Source of the DNA: an uncultured Chromatiaceae bacterium
GTDB lineage: Bacteria > Pseudomonadota > Gammaproteobacteria > Tenderiales > Tenderiaceae
Direction: 5' to 3'
Length of the DNA: 39,854 nucleotides
Assembly: GCA_945787735.1 (NCBI GenBank)
Contig: CALZIQ010000001.1
Span: 1 to 39,854, forward strand
The notes beneath the pieces are model-generated. The model did no database searches and was not told the DNA's origin. It worked only from the letters and a program-made list of their open reading frames with translations. Position numbers and translations under genes: made by a program. Numbering within the stretch: position 1 is the first letter of the stretch; the number at the start of each line of letters is the position of its first letter. This document shows positions 18,531-27,014 of the stretch, one piece after another.

Positions 18531-20711
18531 ATGTCTGCCAATCTCGCACCTGTTTTATCACCAGAACTGCAAAAGATTGCCGAAGCCCGTCACCACGATC
18601 CATTTTCCGTGTTGGGTAGGCACAAGAACAATGGCATTACTGAGGTGCGAGCCTTCCTGCCTTATGCCGTTGAAGTGACACTGGCCGAAGGTGAGCGCTC
18701 GCTGCAGCGTATCGAGGGCAGTGACTTTTTTACCTGGCGCGGAGACGCGACTGACCTGCCCGAGCGCTACCGCTTGATTTGGCGCGATAAGGAATTGCGC
18801 GAGCATATCAGCCACGACCCTTATAGCTATCCAGCACAGATTTCTGATTTTGACCTGCACCTGTTTGGTGAGGGCAAACACCTGCATGCCTACCGTATTC
18901 TAGGTGCTCATGCCCATGAAGTGGACGGCACCGCCGGGGTATTGTTTGCCGTGTGGGCGCCCAATGCCGAGCGTGTCAGTGTCGTTGCCGATTTCAATCG
19001 CTGGGACGGTCGTTGCCATCCGATGCGAGTGCGGGGTGGCAGTGGTGTGTGGGAGCTGTTTATTCCTGATATCTCGCAGGGGGCTATGTATAAATTCGAG
19101 GTCCGCAACCGCGACACGGGGGAGATTCATTTAAAAACTGACCCCTATGGTCAGCAGTTTGAGATCCGCCCGCAGACGGCTTCCATTGTCGCCGCCAGCG
19201 ATTACGCCTGGAATGATCAGGCCTGGCTGGAACAGCGTAAACAACATGACTGGCAGCATCAGCCCATGTCGATCTATGAGGTCCACCTAGGTTCATGGCA
19301 GCACGGCCCGGAAGGTGAGTTGTTGAATTATCGTGAGCTGGCCCATCGCCTGGTGGCATACGTTAAGGAGCTGGGCTTCAGCCACATCGAGTTGTTGCCC
19401 ATTACCGAACATCCCTATGATCCTTCCTGGGGGTATCAGACCACGGGTTATTACGCCCCCAGCAGTCGCTACGGGTCGCCCGATGATTTTCGTTATTTCA
19501 TCGATTACTGCCATCAAAACGGCATTGGTGTGTTCCTCGATTGGGTGCCGGCCCACTTTCCCAAAGATGCCTTTGGCCTAGCGCGTTTTGATGGTGAAGC
19601 GGTATATGAACATGCCGATCCACGCCTCGGCGAACACATCGACTGGTCCACGCTGATTTTTAACTATGGTCGTCATGAGGTAAGAAACTTCCTGCTCTCC
19701 AGTGCCTTGTACTGGATCGAGGAGATGCATATCGATGGACTGCGCGTCGATGCGGTGGCCTCTATGCTTTATCTCGACTACTCTCGCGAAGAAGGCGAGT
19801 GGCTGCCCAATCAATATGGCGGCCGTGAAAATCTCGAAGCAATCGATTTTCTGCGCCAGCTCAACACGGCGGTGCATGAGCAACACCCGGGGGTGTTAAT
19901 GATGGCGGAAGAGTCCACCTCCTGGCCCATGGTTAGCCGCCCTGTGCATGTGGGCGGACTCGGTTTTGATATGAAGTGGAACATGGGCTGGATGAACGAC
20001 ACGCTAAGTTATATCGAAAACGAGGCGGTGCATCGCAAATATCATCACAACATGCTTACCTTCAGCATGCTCTATGCGTTTACCGAAAATTTTCTTTTGC
20101 CCTTTTCCCATGATGAAGTTGTACATGGCAAAGGCAACATGCTCAACAAAATGCCGGGCGACGAGTGGCAAAAGCACGCCAATCTGCGCCTGTTATATAC
20201 CTATATGTTCACCCATCCGGGTAAGAAACTGATGTTCATGGGCTGTGAGATCGGCCAAGGTGTAGAGTGGAATAGCGCCCAGACGCTGGACTGGTATGTG
20301 CTGGATTACCCCCTGCATCAGGGTTTAAAGCAATCGGTTTCGGATTTAAACCGTTTGTATCACAACACCCCAGCTCTGTATCACGATGAATTTGAATGGC
20401 AGGGGTTTGATTGGATCGATTGTAATGATGCCGATCAATCGGTGCTCAGCTACATGCGCAAGAACGGCGATGATTTTGTCATTGTGATTGTCAACTTCAC
20501 ACCGGTGTCGCGGCATGGCTATCGTATCGGTGTGCCGCGTGCAGGTGTTTATGAAGAGATCTTTAATTCAGATGCTGCCATTTATGGCGGCAGCAATCAG
20601 GGTAATGGTGGCAAACAACTCATTGCTGAAGAAATTCAATGGATGAATCAATCCCATTCGCTTGAACTGACGCTGCCACCCTTGGCGGGCATTGTATTAC
20701 GCCCAGCCTAA
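18531..20711 (+). CDS. glgB: 1,4-alpha-glucan branching enzyme
   Basis: GlgB cuts alpha-1,4-glucan chains and reattaches them as alpha-1,6 branches in glycogen. Residues about 10-110 form the N1 module typical of long GlgB proteins. A CBM48 module follows (about 120-210), then the GH13 barrel from about 250. Catalytic residues lie in [12 protein letters not shown] (Asp), MAEEST (Glu) and [11 protein letters not shown] (Asp). At 726 residues it matches E. coli GlgB (728). The ribosome binding site (AGGGGGAA, 18519-18526) is strong. glgX follows after 17 bases. No synthase or pyrophosphorylase is in the window. Confidence 0.98.
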   Translation: MSANLAPVLSPELQKIAEARHHDPFSVLGRHKNNGITEVRAFLPYAVEVTLAEGERSLQRIEGSDFFTWRGDATDLPERYRLIWRDKELREHISHDPYSYPAQISDFDLHLFGEGKHLHAYRILGAHAHEVDGTAGVLFAVWAPNAERVSVVADFNRWDGRCHPMRVRGGSGVWELFIPDISQGAMYKFEVRNRDTGEIHLKTDPYGQQFEIRPQTASIVAASDYAWNDQAWLEQRKQHDWQHQPMSIYEVHLGSWQHGPEGELLNYRELAHRLVAYVKELGFSHIELLPITEHPYDPSWGYQTTGYYAPSSRYGSPDDFRYFIDYCHQNGIGVFLDWVPAHFPKDAFGLARFDGEAVYEHADPRLGEHIDWSTLIFNYGRHEVRNFLLSSALYWIEEMHIDGLRVDAVASMLYLDYSREEGEWLPNQYGGRENLEAIDFLRQLNTAVHEQHPGVLMMAEESTSWPMVSRPVHVGGLGFDMKWNMGWMNDTLSYIENEAVHRKYHHNMLTFSMLYAFTENFLLPFSHDEVVHGKGNMLNKMPGDEWQKHANLRLLYTYMFTHPGKKLMFMGCEIGQGVEWNSAQTLDWYVLDYPLHQGLKQSVSDLNRLYHNTPALYHDEFEWQGFDWIDCNDADQSVLSYMRKNGDDFVIVIVNFTPVSRHGYRIGVPRAGVYEEIFNSDAAIYGGSNQGNGGKQLIAEEIQWMNQSHSLELTLPPLAGIVLRPA

Positions 20712-20728
20712 TGCTGTCATAGCCGTCT

Positions 20729-22891
20729 ATGCCAATTCGTCAAGGTTCTATCGCAGTCTGGCCTGGCCAACCTTATCCCCTCGGCGCCACTTGGGATGGC
20801 GAGGGGGTGAACTTTGCCTTGTTCTCGGAACATGCCGAGAAGGTAGAGCTGTGTTTGTTTGATCCCAACGGTCGGCGCGTTATTCATACTATCGATGTGC
20901 GTTGGCAGACAGATCAGGTGTGGCACTGTTATTTACCTGAGGCCCACCCCGGCATGCTATATGGCTATCGTGTCTATGGGCCTTATGATCCGGCCAGCGG
21001 CCATCGATTTAATCCCAAAAAACTCTTGCTCGATCCTTATGCAAAGGATGTCTCCGGCCACCTGCGCTGGAGCGATGCCCTGTTTGGCTATCGCCTCGAT
21101 CATCCGGACAAGGATATGTCCATCGATCGGCGCGATAGTGCTGCCGGTATGCTTAAGTCGCGCGTGATTGACCCCGCCTTTACCTGGGGCGACGACAAAC
21201 TGCTGCGCACAGCTTGGCATGACACTGTGATCTACGAGCTGCATGTAAAGGGCTTCACCGCCCAGCATCCAGATATTCCCCCGCACTTGCGTGGTACTTA
21301 TGCAGGGTTGGCCTCGGCCCCAGCAATAGATCATTTGAAACGTCTGGGGGTCACCGCCGTTGAATTGATGCCGACCCACACCTTCATCGATGATCGTCAT
21401 CTGCTTGAGAAAGGCTTGAGAAATTATTGGGGCTATAACTCCATTGGTTTTTTTGCCCCGGAAGCGCGCTATTCGTCCAGTGGCAATATCAAAGAATTCA
21501 AGACCATGGTCAAACGCCTGCATTCAGAGGGCATTGAGGTAATTCTCGACGTGGTTTACAACCACACAGGTGAGGGCAACCATATGGGGCCGACACTCTG
21601 TTTTCGTGGTATCGATAACAGTGCCTACTATCGTGTCAGTCCTCAAGACAAGCGTTTTTACATGGATTTCACCGGCTGTGGCAATACACTCAACATGCAG
21701 CATCCCAGGGTGTTGCAGCTGATCATGGACAGTCTGCGCTACTGGGTGCTGGAGATGCATGTGGACGGTTTTCGTTTTGACTTGGCCTCGGCGCTGGCAC
21801 GCGAGCTTCATGCGGTGGATCGACTGGGGGCATTCTTCGACATCATCCATCAAGACCCAGTGCTGTCGCAGGTGAAACTGATCGCCGAACCCTGGGACCT
21901 GGGGGAGGGCGGTTATCAGGTTGGTAACTTTCCGGTCGGCTGGACCGAATGGAACGGTAAATACCGCGACACTATGCGCGCCTATTGGAAAGGTGATGGC
22001 GGTCTGATCGGTGACCTGGCCTTTCGTATGACTGGCTCAAGTGATCTCTATGAACACGGTGGCCGCCGGCCCTATGCCAGCATCAACTTTATCACTTGTC
22101 ACGACGGCTTTACTCTGCGTGATATGGTCAGTTACAACGAAAAACATAACCAAGCCAACGGCGAGGGCAATCGCGACGGCGAAAGTCATAACCTGAGTTG
22201 GAACTGCGGCGAGGAAGGCCCCACCAACAACCAGCACATCAATACCCTGAGGGGGCGTCAACAACGGAATTTTCTCGCCACACTGCTTCTATCCCAAGGT
22301 GTGCCCATGCTCACCGCGGGGGACGAGATGGGGCGGAGCCAGCAGGGTAACAACAATGCCTATTGCCAGGACAGCGATCTTACTTGGTTGGACTGGGACT
22401 TAGATAAGGAAAACAAACAGCTGTTGAAATTCGTGCAGCAGCTCATCCAACTACGCAAGCAACATCCCAGCTTTCGTCGGCGCTACTTTTTTCAGGGGCG
22501 CGATATCGTTGGTGCCGGGGTCAAGGATATCACCTGGCTTAGATCGACCGGGGGCGAAATGACGGACAAGGAATGGCATCAGTCGTTTGCGCGTTGTCTA
22601 GGTCTGTTTCTGGCTGGTGATGCAATGGATGAATATGACGAACGCGGTGAAAAGATCTCAGACGACAATATCATCCTCTTGTTTAATTCTCATCATGAGG
22701 ATATTCCTTTTGTGCTGCCTGCAGAACCCGCGCTGGCGCGTTGGCAAGTAGAGATCGATACCAGTGATGTTGATGGCCTTGGCAGCCTGGGGCGTTTGTA
22801 TCACGCTAATGAAAAATACCCGCTGCAAAGGCGCTCATTTGTTTTCCTGAAACAGCTCATCAGTCCACCCCTGCATTCCATGCTTTCATGA
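20729..22891 (+). CDS. glgX: glycogen debranching enzyme GlgX
   Basis: GlgX hydrolyses alpha-1,6 branches of limit dextrin, mainly short stubs left by glycogen phosphorylase. It has an N-terminal CBM48 module (PLGATWDGEGVNFALFSE), then a GH13 barrel with GFRFDLASAL (nucleophile Asp), AEPWDLGEGGYQVG (Glu) and TCHDGFTLRDMVSYN (Asp). The long loop NEKHNQANGEGNRDGE is typical of GlgX/TreX. At 720 residues it is somewhat longer than E. coli GlgX (657). It is probably co-transcribed with glgB. I see no good terminator after it. Confidence 0.97.
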   Translation: MPIRQGSIAVWPGQPYPLGATWDGEGVNFALFSEHAEKVELCLFDPNGRRVIHTIDVRWQTDQVWHCYLPEAHPGMLYGYRVYGPYDPASGHRFNPKKLLLDPYAKDVSGHLRWSDALFGYRLDHPDKDMSIDRRDSAAGMLKSRVIDPAFTWGDDKLLRTAWHDTVIYELHVKGFTAQHPDIPPHLRGTYAGLASAPAIDHLKRLGVTAVELMPTHTFIDDRHLLEKGLRNYWGYNSIGFFAPEARYSSSGNIKEFKTMVKRLHSEGIEVILDVVYNHTGEGNHMGPTLCFRGIDNSAYYRVSPQDKRFYMDFTGCGNTLNMQHPRVLQLIMDSLRYWVLEMHVDGFRFDLASALARELHAVDRLGAFFDIIHQDPVLSQVKLIAEPWDLGEGGYQVGNFPVGWTEWNGKYRDTMRAYWKGDGGLIGDLAFRMTGSSDLYEHGGRRPYASINFITCHDGFTLRDMVSYNEKHNQANGEGNRDGESHNLSWNCGEEGPTNNQHINTLRGRQQRNFLATLLLSQGVPMLTAGDEMGRSQQGNNNAYCQDSDLTWLDWDLDKENKQLLKFVQQLIQLRKQHPSFRRRYFFQGRDIVGAGVKDITWLRSTGGEMTDKEWHQSFARCLGLFLAGDAMDEYDERGEKISDDNIILLFNSHHEDIPFVLPAEPALARWQVEIDTSDVDGLGSLGRLYHANEKYPLQRRSFVFLKQLISPPLHSMLS

Positions 22892-23251
22892 TTTTATCGC
22901 AGTAGCGTAAGTACATAACAAACTTCTAATTCCCTTGTTTTAAAGTAATAACAATATTTAACAATTAGCCAGGTATATTAATCTTTCCTTCATTTCTGGG
23001 ACATAAACATGTCTCAGTAATTCCCCAAAACGTTTGAAGTTTGAGTGTTTTTTTGCAGAACTCGATGAGTTTACTGCTTCTTCATTCATGGGTTTCTCAT
23101 GTTTCCTTTAAATAACTGCTTATTGCGTAAGATTTCTTATTAAAGATTTTGTTTTACGCGACGTTATTTGTTTTGCGTGGAATTACAGGAAGCAAGTTTT
23201 TTGCATGGTAATTACCACAGCAGCAATGGATTGGAAAAAAAGGTCAGCAAA
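22892..23251. other. AT-rich gap, glgX / chemoreceptor
   Basis: This is a 360-base AT-rich stretch without a convincing gene. It contains a short palindrome (GACAT-AAAC-ATGTC, 22998-23011 approximately), and a stem GCGTAA/TTACGC (23125-23130/23154-23159) that overlaps a sigma-28-like promoter. No terminator for glgX is clear. An open frame does run from a TTG at 23168 into the chemoreceptor, but the residues it would add look like translated leader. Confidence 0.45.
23141..23167 (+). promoter_or_regulatory. sigma-28-like promoter before chemoreceptor
   Basis: TAAAGATT (23141-23148) is separated by exactly 11 bases from GACGTTAT (23160-23167). The flagellar sigma-28 consensus is TAAAGTTT-N11-GCCGATAA. 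The -35 matches 7 of 8 and the -10 about 5 of 8. Initiation near 23174 would leave a leader of about 78 bases to the chosen ATG. The weak -10 keeps confidence moderate. Confidence 0.35.
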
Positions 23252-24883
23252 ATGATCATGAATTTTGAACGATTTCTTGGCAGATTCAGTTGGCGTACCA
23301 AGATTCTGGCGCTAACGGGCATTATGTCGCTCGGTAGCGTAGCAGTCGGTGCGATGGGGGCTTATTCCATACTCAACCTGAGCAAGCAAGTGAATAAGGC
23401 CAATGCCAGCGCCGCTGTGCGAATGAACACAGTGGAAGATGCACAGTTTGCTTTGCTGAGAATGGGCATTGCCCAGACCGAGGTGATTGCCCGTGTCGAT
23501 AAAAAAGAAATCAGAGTAGCCTCAGTAGCTGCCATCAAGGCCGCCAGTGATCTGGATGAAAAGCTCGCTAAGCTGCGTGAAGTATTACCCGAAGATGCCA
23601 ACGTAGCTGAGTTACAGCAGCTGGTGAAAGAGATCAATCCAAAACGAATGGAAGTGATCAAGCTGGCGCGCAAAGACAGAGACTTGGAAGCACTGCGGGC
23701 ATTGGAAGTGATGGAGCCACTGTTTCGCAGAGTGGATGAATTGTCCGAAACCGTTATCAATGAACAGCGAATAGCGATGGACAACCAGTTAGTCGAGATT
23801 GAAGATGCTGGTACGAATACAGTTTATATGCTGATGATTTTTGTAGCCGTGAGTTTTGCCGTGAGTGTTGCCTTGAGTTTGATTCTGGCTCGCTTTGCTG
23901 TGAAACCCATGTTTGCCCTGGAGAAGGCCATGCAGTCGCTTTCAGAAGGTGATCTCTGCATGAAACTGGAAACCGGCGCCAAAGACGAAGTTGGGCGAAT
24001 GGTCAATGCCATGAGTAAAACAGTCGGCGATCTTCATTCTATTGTTACTAATATCTATGCCGGCACCGAGACGCTTGGTACCCAGTCTGAGAGTGTGGCC
24101 CAAACCGCCGATAGTATTCACGATGTTTCCACTCGACTGCACAGCAGTGTGAAAGATATCAAGCAAGATGCTGAAATTGTGAACTCCACGACGCAAGGTG
24201 CAGTAGCAGAGCTGGAGCGTGCTGCAATGAGAGCACAGCAGTCTGCTGATACATCGGAGAGCATGGCACATAAAATCAATGATACGGCTGTCAGTTTTGA
24301 ACGCTTCCAGGAAAATATGGAACACACCGCCCAGGTAACGCGCGAATTGTCTGATACAGCAGACACCATTACTGCGATTACCAAAACCATTCGTGACATC
24401 TCATCCCAGACCAATCTGTTGGCCTTGAATGCCGCGATCGAGGCAGCTCGTGCCGGTGAGCAGGGGCGTGGGTTTGCCGTGGTGGCAGATGAAGTGCGTC
24501 AATTAGCATCAAGAACAGAAGATGCCACTTCAGAGATTTCAGGCCTGGTCGAAACCATTTCAAGCAGTGTTGGCAATGCCGTGCAAATGCTTGAAGGCTC
24601 TGTAAATGAATCACGCGAGAATATCGAGCGTCTGAAGAGTGTGTCAGATGAGACCTCGCTGAGTCGTGATCAGTCGGTACACCTGCGTGATGCGATGCAT
24701 GAGGTGGTACAGATGATTGGAGAGCAGGAACGTGCAGTAAATGGAATTAATGATGCTGTTAATTCATTGGTTGACTTGAGTGATGAAACGAATAGTCAGA
24801 TCGAGTTGTTACATGGTCTGTCAGGAGAATTGAACGGTGCTGCCACCGATCTTGGTCACGTGGTAGACAAATTCAAATTGTAA
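23252..24883 (+). CDS. methyl-accepting chemotaxis protein
   Basis: This transmembrane chemoreceptor signals to CheA/CheW. I start at MIMNFERF (543 residues); the 28 upstream residues in frame are unlike a receptor N-terminus. TM1 is about 16-41. A periplasmic domain of roughly 145 residues, all helical and resembling a four-helix bundle, follows. TM2 is about 188-214, then HAMP. The cytoplasmic hairpin tip is intact ([20 protein letters not shown] and [15 protein letters not shown]). There is no C-terminal NWETF-like tether. The gene ends 43 bases before the MauG-like gene in the same direction, suggesting that it might sense redox state or a substrate of that cluster. The ligand is not identifiable. 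Confidence 0.95.
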   Translation: MIMNFERFLGRFSWRTKILALTGIMSLGSVAVGAMGAYSILNLSKQVNKANASAAVRMNTVEDAQFALLRMGIAQTEVIARVDKKEIRVASVAAIKAASDLDEKLAKLREVLPEDANVAELQQLVKEINPKRMEVIKLARKDRDLEALRALEVMEPLFRRVDELSETVINEQRIAMDNQLVEIEDAGTNTVYMLMIFVAVSFAVSVALSLILARFAVKPMFALEKAMQSLSEGDLCMKLETGAKDEVGRMVNAMSKTVGDLHSIVTNIYAGTETLGTQSESVAQTADSIHDVSTRLHSSVKDIKQDAEIVNSTTQGAVAELERAAMRAQQSADTSESMAHKINDTAVSFERFQENMEHTAQVTRELSDTADTITAITKTIRDISSQTNLLALNAAIEAARAGEQGRGFAVVADEVRQLASRTEDATSEISGLVETISSSVGNAVQMLEGSVNESRENIERLKSVSDETSLSRDQSVHLRDAMHEVVQMIGEQERAVNGINDAVNSLVDLSDETNSQIELLHGLSGELNGAATDLGHVVDKFKL

Positions 24884-24926
24884 ATATTTTGGTGATATGG
24901 AGTTATCTCTTTTTAAGGAGGAGTTC

Positions 24927-25979
24927 ATGAAACACAGTACTTTCAGTCAGAAAACTCTGGCAAACAAAATTGCAACAGCCGTAGTTAGTATGACTGTAGC
25001 ACTAGGCGCAACAACTGTAATGGCAGCCTCTATGCAACCCAGCGCTGAGGATGTTAGTAAATATCTTCGCCCGATGGAGGTGCCTCAAGGTAAAAATAAC
25101 ATCAGTACTCCAGAGCGTGTTGAGCTGGGTAAGTTCCTGTTTTTTGATCCACGTCTTTCAGGCTCAAACTTCATCAGCTGTGCTACCTGTCATAATCCAG
25201 CACTGGGTTGGTCTGATGCACAGCCTACCGCTGTTGGTCATGGTATGGATATTCTGGAACGTTCAACGCCGACTATTCTGAATACCGCCTATCAGCGTTT
25301 TCAATTCTGGGATGGTCGTGAGCGTTCGCTGGAAGATCAAGCGTTGGGTCCAATCATCGCCGGCGGCGAGATGGCTCAGGATATGGATACTCTGATTGTT
25401 GAGTTGAAAGCAATCCCGGGTTATGTCGACATGTTTGAGGCAGCGTACCCAGGTGAAGGTGTTACGCCTGATGGTATCGCTAAGGCAATCTCGGCCTTCG
25501 AACGCACAGTGGTCTCCACCGACTCCAACTTTGATCGTTGGTTGAAAGGTGTTGATGGCGCAATGAGCAAAGAGGCGCTTAAAGGCTTTGAAGTGTTTAA
25601 AGGCAAAGCCAACTGTACAGCTTGTCATGACGGTTTTAACTTCAGTGATAATGGCTTTCACAATGTCGGTTTGAAGGGTATGGAAGATCCTGGTCGTTAT
25701 GCCATCAAACCTATCAAGGTTCTAAAGGGTGCTTTCAAAACGCCAACCCTGCGTGATGTCGCATTGACCGCACCATATATGCACAACGGTGCTTACAACA
25801 CGCTGGAAGAGGTTGTGGATCATTACGATGCTGGCGGTTTTGAGAATGCCGGTACATTGGATCCAAATATGAAGCCTTTGAAGCTGAGCAAGAAAGAGAA
25901 AAAGAATCTGGTCGAGTTTTTGAAGTCATTGACCGGTGACCCGATGGAAGTAACTGTGCCTGTGCTGCCAGTTGAATAA
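24927..25979 (+). CDS. MauG/CcpA-family diheme cytochrome c
   Basis: This exported diheme protein belongs to the bacterial cytochrome c peroxidase/MauG family. I start at MKHSTF (350 residues) after a strong AAGGAGGA site. A signal peptide ends near VMAA. Heme motifs are CATCH (C85-H89) and CTACH (C230-H234). Family stretches FLFFDPRLSG, FWDGRERSLEDQA, FKTPTLRDVALTAPYMHNG and TLEEVVDHY are present. In CcpA the high-potential heme's Met ligand lies after the LEE helix start. Here the matching position appears to be Tyr300 in DHY, as in MauG, which uses tyrosine. I infer a MauG-like redox or modification role rather than simple peroxidase, but an H2O2-reducing role is possible. It is first of five consecutive exported redox genes. 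Confidence 0.9.
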   Translation: MKHSTFSQKTLANKIATAVVSMTVALGATTVMAASMQPSAEDVSKYLRPMEVPQGKNNISTPERVELGKFLFFDPRLSGSNFISCATCHNPALGWSDAQPTAVGHGMDILERSTPTILNTAYQRFQFWDGRERSLEDQALGPIIAGGEMAQDMDTLIVELKAIPGYVDMFEAAYPGEGVTPDGIAKAISAFERTVVSTDSNFDRWLKGVDGAMSKEALKGFEVFKGKANCTACHDGFNFSDNGFHNVGLKGMEDPGRYAIKPIKVLKGAFKTPTLRDVALTAPYMHNGAYNTLEEVVDHYDAGGFENAGTLDPNMKPLKLSKKEKKNLVEFLKSLTGDPMEVTVPVLPVE

Positions 25980-26010
25980 GGATAGTTAAGGTAAGTAAAG
26001 GAGAATATTC

Positions 26011-26346
26011 ATGTTAAGCAAAAAAACTGTTGCAGCGGCGCTGGTTACTTTGTTTATGTCTGCTTCGGCAAGTGCGGCAGATATTACGGTGGCGCAGAAT
26101 AACAAGTCGTTCAAGAAAGATGGTGCCCAGATCGAGGCTATGACCATTAATGCCGGGGATACGATTCACTTTAAGAATGAAGACCCGTTTTTCCATAACA
26201 TCTTCTCATTGTCAGATCTAAAGACATTTGACCTCGGTTCTTATCCGGCTGGCGAATCAAAGGCAGTTACCTTTGATCAACCGGGCGAGGCCGAGATTGA
26301 ATGTGCCATTCATCCTGAGATGTACATGGTTATCGAGGTTAAATGA
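26011..26346 (+). CDS. amicyanin-like cupredoxin
   Basis: This is a small periplasmic type-1 copper protein of 111 residues, with a signal peptide cut after SASA (about residue 22). Probable copper ligands are His62 (PFFHN), Cys98, His101 and Met104 in CAIHPEM. The short C-x2-H-x2-M spacing resembles amicyanin; plastocyanin and azurin use longer loops. It should carry single electrons between periplasmic partners. It is preceded by a GGAG-type site, 31 bases after the MauG-like gene. Its TGA overlaps the ATG of the next cytochrome (ATGA), implying coupled translation. No methylamine dehydrogenase gene is present, so its partner is more likely one of the neighbouring cytochromes. Confidence 0.9.
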   Translation: MLSKKTVAAALVTLFMSASASAADITVAQNNKSFKKDGAQIEAMTINAGDTIHFKNEDPFFHNIFSLSDLKTFDLGSYPAGESKAVTFDQPGEAEIECAIHPEMYMVIEVK

Positions 26347-27014
26347 TGAGATTGCCATTATTTATGGCAGGCATGATGGCGCTGGTCTTGTCGGCCGGCG
26401 CCATTAGTATCACACATGCTAAAACTGACTCACGCAAGGATATCAAGGCGGCCAAATCAAAGCCATTGATACGCGGTGGCATTGTGTATAAAAGCTATTG
26501 TGTTCTTTGTCATGGTGAACGGGGAGATGGCATGGCCCGGGCAACCAAGCTGTATGGTCAGGGAAATCTGTTGATTAGCATGGATGATCACAATTATGAA
26601 TACTACGAAAAACTTATTCGCGAAGGTGGTTTGCCGCTTGGGCGTTCGAGGTATATGCCAGCCTATGAAGATGAGTTGTCGGAAGAACAGATCGGTGATG
26701 TGATGGAGTATCTTTATATTGTCAATGATCCGGTTTCCCGCGGCGAAATGGTATTTATGACTAATTGCATTCTTTGCCATGGCGTGAAAGGGAACGGCAA
26801 GGGAAGGGCATCAGTGATGTACGACCCTCCGCCTGCTGATCTTACTCGCAGTGATAAGAATGATGATTATAAACGCATGATTATTACTATGGGTGGGGCT
26901 GCGATGGGCCGTTCAGAAGTGATGCCTGAATGGGGTTTGCAATTGAAAGACCAAGAGATTGAAGATGTTATTGCGTATCTTCGGACTATTCTGGTGGCTT
27001 CACCGGGAAAATAA
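26343..27014 (+). CDS. diheme c-type cytochrome (module AB)
   Basis: This 223-residue periplasmic cytochrome has a signal peptide ending near SITHA. The first heme module (A) has CVLCHG (C53, C56, H57) and probable axial Met105 (RYMPAY). The second (B) has CILCHG (C142, C145, H146), the motif DPPPADLTRS, and probable axial Met194 (EVMPEWG). The same A-then-B order recurs in the next two genes. A short charged stretch (DSRKDIKAAKSK) precedes module A. Start at 26343 overlaps the cupredoxin stop; the adjacent ATG at 26346 is equally possible. I infer electron transfer; no enzyme domain is visible. Confidence 0.92.
   Translation: MMRLPLFMAGMMALVLSAGAISITHAKTDSRKDIKAAKSKPLIRGGIVYKSYCVLCHGERGDGMARATKLYGQGNLLISMDDHNYEYYEKLIREGGLPLGRSRYMPAYEDELSEEQIGDVMEYLYIVNDPVSRGEMVFMTNCILCHGVKGNGKGRASVMYDPPPADLTRSDKNDDYKRMIITMGGAAMGRSEVMPEWGLQLKDQEIEDVIAYLRTILVASPGK

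Noticed and set aside
20957-21523. 188-residue minus-strand frame over glgX
   Set aside because: It is antisense to conserved GH13 coding sequence and has no plausible start signal.
23168-23251. N-terminal extension of the chemoreceptor from the TTG at 23168
   Set aside because: The 28 residues do not resemble a receptor N-terminus, and they lie at or before the likely transcript start.
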